From Topomyia yanbarensis (lineage: Eukaryota; Arthropoda; Insecta; Diptera; Culicidae), in NCBI RefSeq assembly GCF_030247195.1, contig NC_080672.1, forward strand, positions 31,441,906-31,505,905: 64,000 nucleotides of DNA. Reading direction: 5' to 3'. Below, one piece after another: positions 1 to 12,140 of the stretch. A model generated the notes under the pieces. That model was given only the letters and a program-made list of their open reading frames with translations. It was not told where the DNA came from and made no database searches. Within the stretch, counting starts at the first letter, position 1. Each line of letters begins with the position of its first letter. The position numbers and the translations under genes were made by a program.

Positions 1-910
1 TTTACGAAAAAAAAACTTTTTCTAAAAATAATTCGTTCAGGCTTATGCTCAATCAATTTAAGCAAACGAAATATTATCCCCACATCCCAAAACAGCAATA
101 CAACTTTTGACACATTCTGCGTACAAACAGCGCATAGATAAACACACAAATCATCCCTCGGATGATGGCACAATTCACGATGGGTCGGAGGGGAATTTAA
201 AAGATTACAACTTTTGATGTCCCAAAGGAGCGAGCTGGAAAGTTTTGATGCGAGCACTCAGGCTCAGCAAAATGCCTCCAGGTGATTGGAAAAGACGTCT
301 TCAATCTTTCCTTTGAACGGTCCAATTTGCGTGGGGGAGTAAAAGATAAACAAAAACGTGTGCGTGTGTTTTTTGATTCCTGTATCTAAGAAGGCAATTT
401 TTCATTTTATTTGGCGAATTGATTTTGTTTACTTCGTAATTGCTTTTGGATAATTTTGTTTTTAGTCGCATGTTTTATTCTCCAATTTGAAGAAGTTCTG
501 CATTGCATGGTAAATATGAAGTGGATTTTTTTAAATCTATTGGAACTTATTGCTGCTTAAAAGCATACGCATTTTAAAGCGTACAGTAGTTTCGTCTACG
601 AAACAAATTTTGTGTGTTCACCCGTAACAATAAAAAAAAATACAAAACATTGCCGTTTATGTACTGCCAGCGGCTAGAGAGTTTCAAATAAGCTAAGTTT
701 GTGCTCTCTTGAAAACTTGATAGTTCACATGAGCTCCGTTTGAGTACTCCTAGCAAATTCAGAGATCAAAAGACTATTCGTGCGTGAGCTCCTCTGAGTG
801 ACTGCACTATCGGCGCTGCAGCATGCTATCCGACATATCAGACCCGATCATAAACTAAATATGGACCATCGATGCTGTCCAGATTCTCTCTTTGAAACTT
901 CCGCCCACAC
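1..910. other. AT-rich stretch, no gene recognised
   Basis: I see no coding region, RNA gene or complete mobile element here. Open frames are short and show no family motif. Composition is AT-rich with A/T runs. Confidence 0.5.
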
Positions 911-974
911 AACATAACTCATCATCATGTTTTACCGCCGGCGTCGGCGGTAAAACATAATGATGAGTTATGTT
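911..974. repeat. Near-perfect 30-bp hairpin
   Basis: Two 30-nt arms (911-940 and 945-974) are reverse complements with one mismatch and flank a 4-nt loop, GCGT. The GC-rich top (ACCGCCG against CGGCGGT) makes it very stable. No paralogue was seen in the window. It could be the core of a tiny MITE, a cruciform-forming site or a transcribed hairpin; the sequence does not decide. Confidence 0.8.
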
Positions 975-1647
975 CCATCAATGACCATGCAGTAGACTTG
1001 GGTGCAACGCCCAACTCCTACTTAGCAGAAGGCAAAGGATTCTTCACATTTCCTTTCGATCATGTCCACAAGAGCCTGCCTAGTCCTAGTTTTCCGTTTT
1101 AAGTTTATAACTGATTCACTCTAGAATCCGTCTTTCAATTTCATTGCACTTCGGCGTTCCGAAAACTTCATTACAAATGCTTTAAAACCTTTGAAAAAAA
1201 AAGAAACACTCAAAATAAACAAAAAAACATCTAGTTACTAATCTAAATGGATCGTTTGTGGTAAGCAGCTCAAAATCAATAGTACGCTATACCAACGTAA
1301 ACTTATCAATGTTTGAATGACAATGTCAAGACGAATGGATAAATTTTGGTTGAATAAGGGAGTTTTTTACAGACTACTAGTTGTTAAAAATATTAAAACC
1401 TTAAAATCAATTGATTTGAAAAATTTAAAAGCAATGAATTACAGTACACCTATATCACGGTCCAAGTACTTTTTTCGTTCTCATGGAGAAGGGAGAATTA
1501 CGATATAACATTTAATTTAGAAATAAAAGTGTTCTATTTCATATTTACGACTGTGCCTAACTATAAAATCTCTGAATATAAAAATAGTTTTAGAGAAACC
1601 TCAAAGATTCGTGTATTTTTATCTCACACCCTTTGACCAGCAGCGTA
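975..1647. other. No gene recognised
   Basis: AT-rich sequence between the hairpin and the foldback element. The longest open frame (63 codons, 1317-1508) has no recognisable motif and biased, AT-driven composition. I treat it as chance. Confidence 0.5.
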
Positions 1648-1654
1648 TGTCACC

Positions 1655-3427
1655 TTAGGGTGTCCCAAAATGACATCATGTTAAAAAAGTCATCGGGCTC
1701 ACTTCTTAAATGAAAGGTTAGGGTATTGGGACCACCTTCTTCTTTGGAGTGAGTTTGCTAAAACGCTTCCTACTGGTGGCGACTTTTGATTTTTTGAAAA
1801 ATGGGCCGATTTTGGATAAAATTTCAAATTTATGCCTGTTGAAGTGGTCCTGAACTGTCTTAGATTTTTTTTCAGCATTTTTTATTTTTCTGGAGATCCA
1901 AACGGAGAAGTTTGGTTAGTTAGTTTGTACAAATTTGGAATTATAAGAGCGGCAGGGCCATTAAAACTTAGTAAAAAGTGAAATTTTTGATGTTTTTCAG
2001 TATTTTTTCTTCAAAACTGGGTATCTACAAAATTTTAAGAGTACAGAAAACACTTCATATAGTTGAGCCGAATTCAGGGGCGTAATTTTGCTGAAGAAAG
2101 TGTATAGCTACGGCCAATGGGGTATAAGTTATTTACGTTTTTGTTAAATAACCTTTTGACATTTTATGATATTCATAAAAAATAACATTGTTCTACAAAA
2201 TAAAACAACTTAAGTGGGCTTAGTCCGCATATTATTTTTCGGAAAATAGAAGGAAAATGATGAAAAATGGCGTTTTTCGCTTGTCTCTAGTACATCAGAA
2301 TCGGTTTTTATGAGCATTTGACGATTTTTTTAAAAAATATTTTCTATACTAATAGCCACCTAGCGGGTTTGAAAATCACTAAAATTAAACAAATATGTCG
2401 AGTTAATGGCAAGTTATAGCGTATATTTGAAGGCTGAATTGATTAACGTACTTACATTTTGTATATAAAGTTTTATTTTCATGTTAGGAACTTTGAAGTG
2501 GAGAAAAATGCAGAAGAGTGAGGTGAGTGTTGAAAAACTGATATTTACTGTTTAGATCACATAATTCCGAAATAGTCAAATTTGGAGCAAATATCCTCGA
2601 AAAAGTTCTACAACAGAATACAGCGCATCTTCTGACACAATCGTTTTGTTGAAGATGCCTCCTAGAAGTAATTATGGAGAATTAACTCTTCAAAAAATAA
2701 TTAGAGACTTGGCGTCATTAGCAAAGTTATTATTTTTATAATTTAAGTTACAAAAAAAATCATCAGATGCTCATTAAACCTCGTCCTGACATACTAAAGA
2801 CGTACAGAAAACGTCTTTTTTCATGATTTTCCTTCTATTTTTTGAAAAACAATGTGTGGTCAAAGCACATTTGAACTGATTTACTTTTTGGAACAGCATT
2901 ATTTTTGATAAATTGCTAAAAATGTCAAAGGTTATGTAACAAAAACTTAAATAACTCATACCCCATTAGCCATAGCTATACACTTTCTTCAGCAAAATGA
3001 CGCCCCTGAATTCGGCTCAACTATATAAAGTGTTTTCTGTACTTTTAAAATTTTGTAGATACCCAGTTTTGAAGAAAAAATACTGAAAAACACCAAAAAT
3101 TTCACTTTTTACTAAGTTTTAATGGCCCTGTCACTCTTATAATTCCAAATTTGTACAAACCAACTAACCAAACTTCTCCGTTTGGATCTCCAGAAAAATA
3201 AAAAATGCTGAAAAAAATCTAAGATAGTTCAGGACCACTTCAACAGGCATAAATTTGAAATTTTATCCAAAATCGACCCATTTTTCAAAAAATCAAAAGT
3301 CGCCACCAGTAGGAAGCGTTTTAGCAAACTCACTCCAAAGAAGAAAGTGGTCCCAATACCCTAACCTTTCATTTAAGAAGTGAGCCCGATGACTTTTTTA
3401 ACATGATGTCATTTTGGGACACCCTAA
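1655..3427. mobile_element. Foldback element with ~600-bp inverted arms, 7-bp TSD
   Basis: The left arm (1655 to about 2272) is the reverse complement of the right arm (about 2815-3427) with scattered substitutions. Termini read TTAGGGTGTCCC and GGGACACCCTAA. The flanks are TGTCACC on both sides (1648-1654, 3428-3434), so a 7-bp TSD is seen directly; shifting the end by one base would give 8 bp with asymmetric termini. The centre (about 2273-2814) is AT-rich without an open frame for a transposase, so the copy is non-autonomous. I do not recognise the superfamily. Confidence 0.85.
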
Positions 3428-3434
3428 TGTCACC

Positions 3435-3761
3435 TGTTGTTCCATGCAGTTGCCTATCGTCTGTGACTGTGCCAACTGTTCTGCTACGTGTTCCAGATGA
3501 TGTGAAAAAATTTATCGGTCAAAGGTCCTTATTGTTAGTTTGAAACCTCAGCTACATGTTGGAGTCATAAGAGTTCATATGCACCACTCCATGGCAGCGT
3601 TAGGCGACAATTTGCAAAACTCTACATTTTTCCATCCTTTTACAATGTAGAGGTAATTCGGACCACCCTACGGGACAATTTAGGCCGCAATTTTTCTTAT
3701 TTTTTTTTACTATTTTTACAACCTAATTGGTTACATATGAAATATTTATTGAAGAAACTCC
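3435..3761. other. No gene recognised
   Basis: Non-coding. A block around 3651-3662 (GGTAATTCGGAC) reappears inverted near 7243-7254 and may be the end of an older element enclosing the piggyBac-like one; see findings. Confidence 0.4.
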
Positions 3762-3812
3762 TTAACCGTTATGTGTCCAACAAAAAAGACACCTTCAACA
3801 GGCCGATGAGGG

Positions 3813-5607
3813 GCGGTGTACCCCATTAGGTATAAATACGTTAGGCATACAGTCGTTTGGCATACGTACGTTAGGCATAATGGACATTAGGCATAATGGA
3901 CGTTAGGCATAATGGACGATTGGCATAATGGACGATAGGCATAAATAATCATGTTGAAGTATCACTTAAAGGATTTTTTTGTCATTATGGCCTCGGGTGG
4001 TAAGAGTATGAATGTTTGAACTTTTTTGACGTTGAAGAATTATAATGGAAACTGATCAACCTCGGTCAACATTTTATTCTGCTGTATATACTTGAAGGAA
4101 TCTTTGCTCAAATAAAAGCATACTAAGATTGCGTAAATTTCTCGGCGTACAACCAATAAATTTCACATGACTAAAATAGTTTAATTGCTTTTGTATAAAA
4201 TCAATCCCAGATGTATTAACCTTTTCATGTTCATCTTTTTATAGTGCATACAAGGCTTCAAAATTATTTTTCTTTAAAAAGGGTGGGGTCAAGAAACACG
4301 AAAAACCTTTTTTCATAAGTATAGGTGCTTCTCTCGCATTGCCAGAAGCTGCTCAAATTTTGCCTTCTGCTCAATACCATTCTACTAGAATAATTACAAT
4401 AGTCCCAGTGCGTTGAAAACGTAATTAAAGACAGTCTAAATTGATAGGTTGAATCAGTTTTCAATAATATAGCAAAATAACGAAGATATAAAAAAATTTC
4501 ATTTTTCGTCGTCAACTTAAACTGTCCCTGGCAGCACTGATTCATTGGAATCCAATCAGATTAATTGCAATACGCAATGTTTATAAACAACATGAGCATG
4601 AAAGGGTTAAGATATGAATAACGTAACTTAGATTAGCTCTTACATACATAATGGTGCAAAAGTCAAAGAAAAAAAATATGCCTGGAAGAACAGCTCATGA
4701 AAGAAAGAATTATGAATTTTATTATTCATTAAACTAATATACGAATATTATACCTTCTATATTCATTATCTTCGATATTATTCAGATGAATGATTATATT
4801 TCTGAAGTCATTAAAGAACACAAAATAGATTTCTTTGTTACAGACCGTTTTCGGATAATTACCAAACCGCAACGTTCGTGAGTCAGTGGCAATACGCAAA
4901 AATAGCTGAATATGACTATTGCACCAATATACGAAGGTGTGCTTGACGATAACACGGTAACTAGCATAATTCCTTGAAAAAGGCGCAATACATGTCGCCG
5001 AAAAGTCGGATGAAAAATAAATGTTTCCTTTGATAAAGACTTCAAAGACTGGAAGCCGAACATAACCCCACCAACAGTGGTTAATTTTTCTCACAGTTTC
5101 AATATTTTGATACAATTGTATTAATAGCCTTTTTTATTTCCACTAATATTTAGTCACAATTTCTTTTTAACAACCTTTAACGACCTTCAATTAGCTACAT
5201 ATTACTAAGTAGGGAGAGTTATGAAAATTTAGAGCCATATTACTCAAGTGAGAGCAAGGATGTGAAATATACAGATCGGAAAATAGAAGTGGCTTAAAAT
5301 CTTACGGACAAATCTTTTGTCTTCTGCTGGCAGGAGTCGAGCTTAGGCAGCATTACTACGAATCGCTGAAGTCTACCAACATATCTCAAGGCAAAGACAG
5401 ACTGTCCCTCTTTATCATGACAACCGACGGTATTTTTGTTGTCTCTCGTTAAAAGGTTTCTAAGCCGACAAAAACGAGTTTAAGGTTGAGAATCCTACAA
5501 TAATGAAAGGTTTGCAATTACTCTTATATTTTTGTGAAATATGCCTATCGTCCATTATACCTAACGTACTTATGCCTAACGTATTTATGTCTAACGTCGC
5601 GCACCCC
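3813..5607. mobile_element. Non-autonomous DNA element with 8-bp TSD and subterminal repeats
   Basis: Flanked by GATGAGGG on both sides (3805-3812 and 5608-5615). Termini are imperfect inverted repeats (GCGGTG and, read inward from the right, GGGGTG). Next to each end lie several copies of a motif like TTAGGCATAATGGACG, at about 3826-3946 on the left and inverted at about 5541-5597 on the right. The 8-bp TSD fits hAT-, P- or Merlin-like transposition. No transposase frame is present. The inside (about 4270-4575) is related to 35765-36000. Confidence 0.75.
4270..4575. repeat. Dispersed repeat, copy 1 (related to 35765-36000)
   Basis: Blocks such as AGAAGCTGCTCAA, GGCAG-ACTG and CCAATCAGATTAATTG occur in the same order and orientation at 35.8-36.0 kb, with many substitutions and indels. 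This suggests that the element inserted at 3.8 kb has, or had, an old relative near 35.8 kb. Confidence 0.7.
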
Positions 5608-5812
5608 GATGAGGGTACCCCGGTACCCACAAATTGAAATGATATGATTATGGCTTTCTTTAGACGTTTTGGATTTAAGAACTCGTCCACTTTTTGGATT
5701 CAGTGAAATTGAACCGGATGAATGGATCAGGTTCTTGGTAATCCGAATTTTCCAGAGTAATGTTCCAGTACCAGCGCATTTGTAAATTTTAACAATGTCC
5801 TAGCAATATGAG

Positions 5813-6347
5813 CTTGAGCTTGAACTTGTGCGACTACCCCTGGCTGCTACTCCGTTAACGATCTGGACTAGCTGAAGTTGCACAGGGAATCAGTAGATAA
5901 TTATGCTTGGGAGTAGCGAAACATCTTTCAATGTGCAACTCCTGGTAATCCTAAAGTGTTTATTGATCAATACCGGTCAGGCCCGAATGTAGATCGCGGA
6001 AGGAAAGGGAAGGAATTGTTAGTTCGATACTTGCTTTTGCTAGAGGCCGTATATACTACTGCGCACTCCACAAGTATCACGGGAGGAGGATATTTGTTAG
6101 TAAGTATAGAAGTTGGATTCTACTTCTTCTTTACCGACGCCAGAGAGGTGACTCCACTATCTGGACGAGATATCGATTCATCAACTCATGGACCGGGGAC
6201 CAACGGCTTTACTTCCCTTCCGAAGGAAGACGTGACCACAGATTTTTTTCACCTCAGAAAAATCTCAACGACCTCGGCTGGAATTGAATCAAGGTCAATT
6301 GGAATGAGTGGCGGTCATGCATACCACTCAACCGCCGGCGCCGTCTA
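5813..6347 (-). mobile_element. SINE-like retroposon with tRNA-like head and 24-bp TSD
   Basis: A 24-bp direct repeat flanks it (5789-5812 and 6348-6371, identical), far longer than DNA transposons make and typical of LINE-mobilised insertions. Read on the minus strand, the 5' end carries a tRNA-like head: an A-box-like GGTTGAGTGGTATGC and, about 45 nt later, a B-box-like GATTCAATTCC. The opposite end is a short CTCAAG-type repeat serving as tail. A partial relative lies at 34548-34633. The 131-codon frame across it on the plus strand is incidental. Confidence 0.75.
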
Positions 6348-6773
6348 TTAACAATGTCCTAGCAATATGAGTATCAAAACTCTTCAAATTGTCTTGAAAA
6401 TCTGTTATTTATAATTGCGGGACCATATGGCAATTTGACATCAGAATGGCCACTCACAGCCCTACGGGAACCTGTTCCAGTATGTTCATTCCGGGATCAA
6501 ATCACCAAATGGTTCCAAAACCAAAAGATTCAGCCTATTGATGCAATTCCAAAAATTTTGCTACCCGCATTGCCAGTATTCCATTGAAATTCACAAATTG
6601 GAGCCCCTTCTCACTCCCCCTTTTCATACCAACAATATTATCAACCCAAAAGCTTGATGTAGTGAAGTTCTAAGATGTCACAAAGTTTCAATTTCCAATT
6701 TTAGAATATTAGAATTTCATTAATTAAACCCTAAAAAGGTACCCGGGTACCGCGTCGGACACATAACGGTTAA

Positions 6774-8600
6774 GAAGCAAAAAAAAAATTGCGTTACAAA
6801 AAGTTAATTTGGTTAGTCACAGCTATCAATTTGCGAATCATATTTTTTTGTGGCGTGTGCAATCGTGTGCGTAGCCGCAAGCCGTTGAACGGTGGTTGAT
6901 GGAATAGGGGGTCCAAATAGCCCCGTACGCTCATTTCGTACAAAAGTGTGAGTGTCTTGAAAATATCTGTGTTTTCACCCAAACAAAAATCATTCCATAA
7001 AATAGGAGCCTCAAGCTCTCCAAAACACTTCTCCTGTTATTTTTTCACTTTTTTTGTTGATTGGTTTTACCATTATCATGTTTTTTGCTTTGAGGATGGC
7101 AAAAAAAAGGAAACATGTTGTATCTCCTTTCTAAAATATCCCAAGAATTAGATTCAGCTATCAAAGTTAATATTATAGAATAGTGGTTCCACAGATATGT
7201 ACGACAGTCAGAAAGTCTTGCGATTTTCTAAGAAATCGAGGGAGTCCGAATTACCCCCACGGTCTTAATAGCCCCGCGTCCCCCTACAAAAAGGAATTTT
7301 TTCAAGTCTTACTTTTTGATGTGATATTTCTATAGCGCTACTCGTCAGAGGAAGTTTTCTAAGTCGGTAAATATTTGGGACAATTGAGTTTTCTGGGAAA
7401 GTGGTTGCATTCATTCATTCCTGAAGTATAAACGGGTTCGATGTGGCGGGATTTCATTCGTGGTATGCCAGATCCTTATATATTTATGTGAATCTACACC
7501 GGATTAGGCTTGCAGAACATAATCATTATACTAGCGGAAAGGGTCACTAAGATATTGAACATATTGTTTGGTGTGTGCGCTGCATTTCATGATTTGTAAC
7601 GGCGCTGGGGGGTGTAGGATGCGAATTTTTTTTTTCATATAAATCATTGTCACCGTAATAACCAAGGTGATTCAACTGTTGTTGAATCACCTTAATAAAA
7701 ATAGGTGATAAGAGACACGAACGAGGATAACTGAACACCGCCTAAGTAGTTTGAACCAGTATTAATTGGAGTGAAAATTTCAAGCACTTTAATTGTCAGT
7801 CTTGGAAAAGAAGATTTTTTTTTCTTTTCCTTGATTCTTCTAATAAATAACAAATGTGTCTATTAAAATCAGACTCGTCCGTAAAATAGCTATAGCGTTT
7901 TCAGTGAAAGTGAATTTAAGAGCGTCTTTGTTTAGTATTTCTACCTAACAGCGCTCAGTCCTCTATTTCGAGAAATGCTTAATTTTATTCTTGCGCAATT
8001 TATATATGGGTCATAAAACTCCCTAAATAACCGTCTCATATCTTATTGTAACATTGTATTGATTGGTGACTGTGTGCTCCAAATGTTTGCAATTAAGATA
8101 GTTCACCACACAAGAGCCAACAAGATGAACGGGTAGAGGAATTTTATCAATGAAAACATGACAAGGCAATGCAGATCCTGCAAAATCCACTCGAAATGAA
8201 ACTAGTGGTAGATTAAAGCGCAATTGTGACAACACCGTGAATTTCAACGACGCGTGATGGAATCTAAAAGCAACGTAACACTAACGTGTAAAGAGCTAGC
8301 AGGAGGCTATCTCGCTAGTTTATCAAAGGTTATCCATTCTAAACCTAAGCTCGTCTTTGTTATCTTTCTCGATATCCTGCACTGCTGAAGTAAAATGCTT
8401 TTTTTATTGTATGAATGGGGAAAAGCTCGTTGAAGTGAACTCCATTTGAGTTACCTCTTCAATAGGCATAAAACCCATTTTAATTTATTTTTTCGAGCAG
8501 TTTTTACAAGAATTTAGCACTTTCCAGTGAGTTTTACTCTTTTTGCTGGTGAACCATAATTATTGATTACATTATGTTAATAGTAATTAATTCAAATATC
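6774..8600. other. No gene recognised; one short hairpin
   Basis: Non-coding, AT-rich. The only structure that stands out is a perfect 13-bp hairpin at 7664-7693 (AAGGTGATTCAAC, 4-nt loop). Short frames here have no family features. Confidence 0.5.
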
Positions 8601-8689
8601 GTTTAAACGTGAAGACTAGCGTTGCTCATTGATGGTGTGAACGATGCGTTGGTGGCTGGTGATGCTGGATGGTGGGTGAATCGAATAAA

Positions 8690-9745
8690 TGACGAGAAGA
8701 ATCAAGTCAAGTAGCGGGAGATGTTTTGTTTGATGGATAGCTTTAACGTAATTTTGAAGAATTTTGTGCTCCCTCTTGCTTTACAGGTGGTCGATAGGGC
8801 ATTGTAAAGTTTACTGGCAATATATGTAAACTTTTTCTTCCCGATCTGAGTTCTGGGCCTGGTAAGGAACAAGTTGCGTGGTAGCGCGGTCGTTGTTGAT
8901 CCATCTCAATGGCATATTGTGATGAACGGTTGTTGTTGACACTATTTGTTTCATGAGTACCATAAGCTGCATCTCATACAAGGCTCTTATAGGAAGTATC
9001 GAACTATTTGGGTCGTCGTACAGTGAAAGAAACTAGTATGGTTTCTTTAAGACCGTTTTTAGACATATATTTTGCAGTACTAGAGTCTGGAGTGGATGTG
9101 TGCAAAATACAACTTCATTAACCAGTTTCTTGGGATAAATGGTGAGATTCTTTTCAGCATTCCGCACAAGGAACTTAGTTTTTTCTTGAGTTGGTTAATG
9201 TGAGAGTACCAGCCCATAGTTGAGTCCATGACTAACCCTAGGAAGGGATATTCGTAAACTTCTTCTATTTCGTGACCGTGTATTTCTAAGGGAGCACGAG
9301 GTGGTAATAGACGACGAGCTGAATGCAGGAACATATACTTTGTTTTGGCCAAATTCAACGAAAGAAGGTTTGTATTGAAGAAATCTTGCAGCATGTGAAG
9401 GTAGTGTTTGATTTGATTCTGAACTGCGTCGCAGTTTGCACCTTGGTGTAAAACGGACGTGTCGTCAGCAAAGAGGCGTAATTTTCCTTTTAGCTGTAGC
9501 TTGGATATATCGTTGATGAAGAGTAGAAATAGAACCGGCCCCAGATTGCTGCCTTGCAGTACTCCAGTGGAAATATGACTCAATTCACTTCTATGATCTC
9601 CGGTCGCGACATATTGCCGATGGTTACTAAGATAGCTCTCTATAAGGGTTTTGGCTATTCCTCTGAAACCCAAAAATTCCATTTTTTGTATCAAAATATT
9701 GTGATCGATTGTATCAAATGATTTTTTCAGATCAATGAAAAGAGC
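8690..9745 (-). pseudogene. LINE ORF2, reverse-transcriptase part (decayed)
   Basis: On the minus strand the sequence encodes RT palm motifs: FIDLKKSFDTIDH (motif A, about 9703-9741), VLQGSNLGP (motif B) and LFADDTS with the catalytic pair intact (about 9459-9479). Further downstream the thumb/C-terminal part (for example ALYEMQLMVLMKQI near 8950-8985) is readable only after several frameshifts and ends near 8690. The RT fingers and much of the linker to the endonuclease are missing, so this copy has an internal deletion around 9745. It matches CR1/Jockey-type non-LTR elements. It belongs with the endonuclease at 9845-10506 and ORF1 at 22380-23423. Confidence 0.85.
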
Positions 9746-9844
9746 ACCTGTAATAACCTTGTTTGCATTGGGCGATCCAATTTAAATGACGAAACGATTA
9801 GACAATGGTCACTAATGTCGGTCTCTATCATCTCATTGACAACA

Positions 9845-10506
9845 GAAGTTGCTTGATGTTCGCCTCATACAACGTGATCCAAGATATTGTTGCTGGCAGG
9901 TCTGGACACATTTGTATTGGTGACGAACAGATTGTGAGCAGTGAGAAGATTAAGATACTCACAAACGATAGGATTGGATGCCGTATTTATAGGAATGTTC
10001 ATATCTCCTACTAGTATACATTCATTCCCGTTTCGATCGTTTGAGAACACTTGGTCCAGTTCGGCGATAAACCTTGTACTGTTAAAAGCTGGTGGTCTAT
10101 AAATAGCATGGAAATTGACATTTCTACCTGTTGAGTAAAGCCGTAGATGACTGTGATGAAATTCATCCATCTCGACTACTTGTTGTACATCCGATCTCAA
10201 TTCATTACGAACGAAAACCGCCAATCCTCCATGTGATTCGCTTCTACACGAAAACACACCACTGTACCCATCAAGTTTAAACAGTCCCTTTCGTTCCTCC
10301 TTTATCCACGTTTCGCATAACACAATCACGTCAACCCGCATCCTGTATTTTTGTAGAATCTCCCCAATACAATCAAACTTAGATACATCATTCATTCCTC
10401 TGATATTTAATTAAGCAACTTTGAGCGATTTGGGGTTGCTATCAATATATTTATTTTTCAACCAATCTTCCACAGAATCATACAAATAATTATTATACAC
10501 CGACAT
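9845..10506 (-). pseudogene. LINE ORF2, AP endonuclease part (in-frame stop)
   Basis: Apurinic/apyrimidinic-type endonuclease that nicks target DNA for target-primed reverse transcription. Recognisable motifs on the minus strand are LNIRGMND (N-terminal strand), LCETWI with the catalytic Glu, AIYRPP, ILVGDMNIP with Asp/Asn, and a frameshifted SDH near 9810. The likely start is the ATG at 10504-10506, just after the ORF1 stop in the original LINE. A TAA at 10411-10413 interrupts it before LNIRG, so the protein is dead. About 200 codons between this domain and RT motif A are deleted. Confidence 0.85.
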
Positions 10507-11019
10507 TTTAAATATTTATTAAAAACGCTTTTAATCCACCTAACAGTGTGATGAGACATTTCTTATAACTCTTATCACTCTCTTCGGATATTTTATCGTT
10601 TGAGAACATTTAGAACATGATGTTTCGCGATGTTTTTGATAACACATACTACATGGGATAGTGGCAGGACTCAGAGAATCGCTCAAATCAGCATAGGACA
10701 ACATCAGTGCTAGAAATCTCAAACCAAATCCTGATGGGAAAGCGAAAAAATGGCCCATAAAATAGACATACCAACGAATTATTGTTAATGCTCTGTTAAT
10801 AAAATATCTAAATTGTGGTGGGAAAACTGAATTTTCCTAAAGGACACCATTCAAAGAAAATCAACAGTGAATATTTCCAGACTTTTATTTCCTATTTAAA
10901 AACTATTGTGTTTTTTATATCCTAGATTGCATGATTCAGTGATCGAAACCCAAAACTTCATAAAGTATTTGAAGTTATTAAATTAAAATTTGTTTTTGCT
11001 ATTGAAATTTACAAAATGA

Positions 11020-11470
11020 TAGTATCGCCCCTTTGGCGATTGTTTACCTTTTCGGTCCCACCTATCAGCATTGAAGTATCGTTCTTACGTTTTTTACAAT
11101 AACTACCGTTCTACACCACCGATTTCGTCCGGGTTTTTTTCAATAGCGATCATTGTTACTATTTACAGCTGGTATCAGCTTGATAATTCTAAAAAATACG
11201 AAAATGACAGTTTCGCTTCTAAACTGCTAGCAAAAAAAGTATCGCCCTGTTTGTTTGCATGAAGCGTGGAGGGCGAAACTTTAAATAAACAAACAAAGTA
11301 CAGTTTCGCCCGTTGTATTTTTTGCTGTAGTTTAAGAAAGCAATATCGTAGAATCCAAATTTTTAGGTTAATTGGTTGCGTTTCAAAGCCCTCATTCGCA
11401 TGTATGAAAAAAGCCTTATGTTTACATTTGTAAGTATCGCCCTTTTCACAAAAAAAGGGTTGAAATGAAA
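11020..11470. other. Region with repeated GTATCGCCC / GTTTCGCCC motifs (copy A)
   Basis: The words AGTATCGCCC and AGTTTCGCCC recur at about 11025, 11239, 11301 and 11429, with inverted GGGCGAAACT at 11271. Such clustered direct and inverted words resemble subterminal transposase-binding repeats of a DNA transposon, but I could not define its ends. The same stretch lies at about 16943-17393 in copy B. The 157-codon minus-strand frame across it lacks recognisable features. Confidence 0.45.
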
Positions 11471-12140
11471 TCGCAGCTCCGGATATCACGCTATCTTTGA
11501 AGTGCATGCGTGCATAGTTCCAAATTTTACTTCGACATCGACTTTTTCTAAAGGTGACTTTCCAGTAGTATCCTTGATTTGAATTATTATCGCTAATCCT
11601 AATGCCAAAGAACAAATAAAAACAAACAAATGTTGTAGCTCGATTCAATAAGAAATCCCCAAAAATGAAATGTACCTATTAATGTGAAACACAGTGAATA
11701 ATACATACAATAAAGATCCATTTTTATCAGTCTCATGGTGTATTTTAGGCTGACAAAATGGGGACATTGACTAAATCGGGCAATTTTTTTTTCTTTATAA
11801 TAAACTGAAGCTGTTAAAATACTGTTGAAATATTCTTGATGTAGTCTGATAACTATTTCTGATTATGATGAACTTTTTATTTTTGCATATTTCCATCTTC
11901 ATGATGAAAACATGCTCAAGAAAGGATTTACTCGAATTCAGTCTTGTTCGTCTGCTAAAGCCCATCAAACATATGTTCATATTTGGCTGATAAAATCAGG
12001 GTTTCAATGTATTATAATAGATATTCAGCATTCGAAGAAGTTTCTTGTGAACGAGTGTAGAACGACTTTGTTTCTACTTACTTGAAGTCAGCAGCGTAGC
12101 CAGAAATTCGGTTTGGTGGGGGTTTGGTGAAAATCGATCA

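Larger units (their letters stand above)
3766..6769. mobile_element. piggyBac-type non-autonomous element (TTAA TSD), with nested insertions
   Basis: The ends are CCGTTATGTGTCC on the left and its exact reverse complement on the right, each bordered by TTAA (3762-3765 and 6770-6773), the hallmark target site of the piggyBac superfamily. Most of the 3.0-kb span is two later insertions (3813-5607 and 5813-6347). Without them the element is about 650 bp, a MITE with no transposase. Inner flanks hold the palindromic GGTACCCGGGTACC type sequence near 6738. Confidence 0.85.

Noticed and set aside
4729..5115. 128-codon minus-strand frame
   Set aside because: Inside the non-autonomous 3813-5607 element, overlapped by another frame, no domain.
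5956..6351. 131-codon plus-strand frame as a gene
   Set aside because: Lies entirely within the SINE and reads the antisense of its tRNA-like head.
10540..10758. 72-codon minus-strand frame with several cysteines (also 16463-16681)
   Set aside because: Cys spacing does not match a known zinc-binding pattern, it lies at the edge of a repeat unit, and nothing supports expression.
11175..11648. 157-codon minus-strand frame (also 17098-17571)
   Set aside because: No motif; it crosses the GTATCGCCC repeat words and looks like repeat sequence read by chance.
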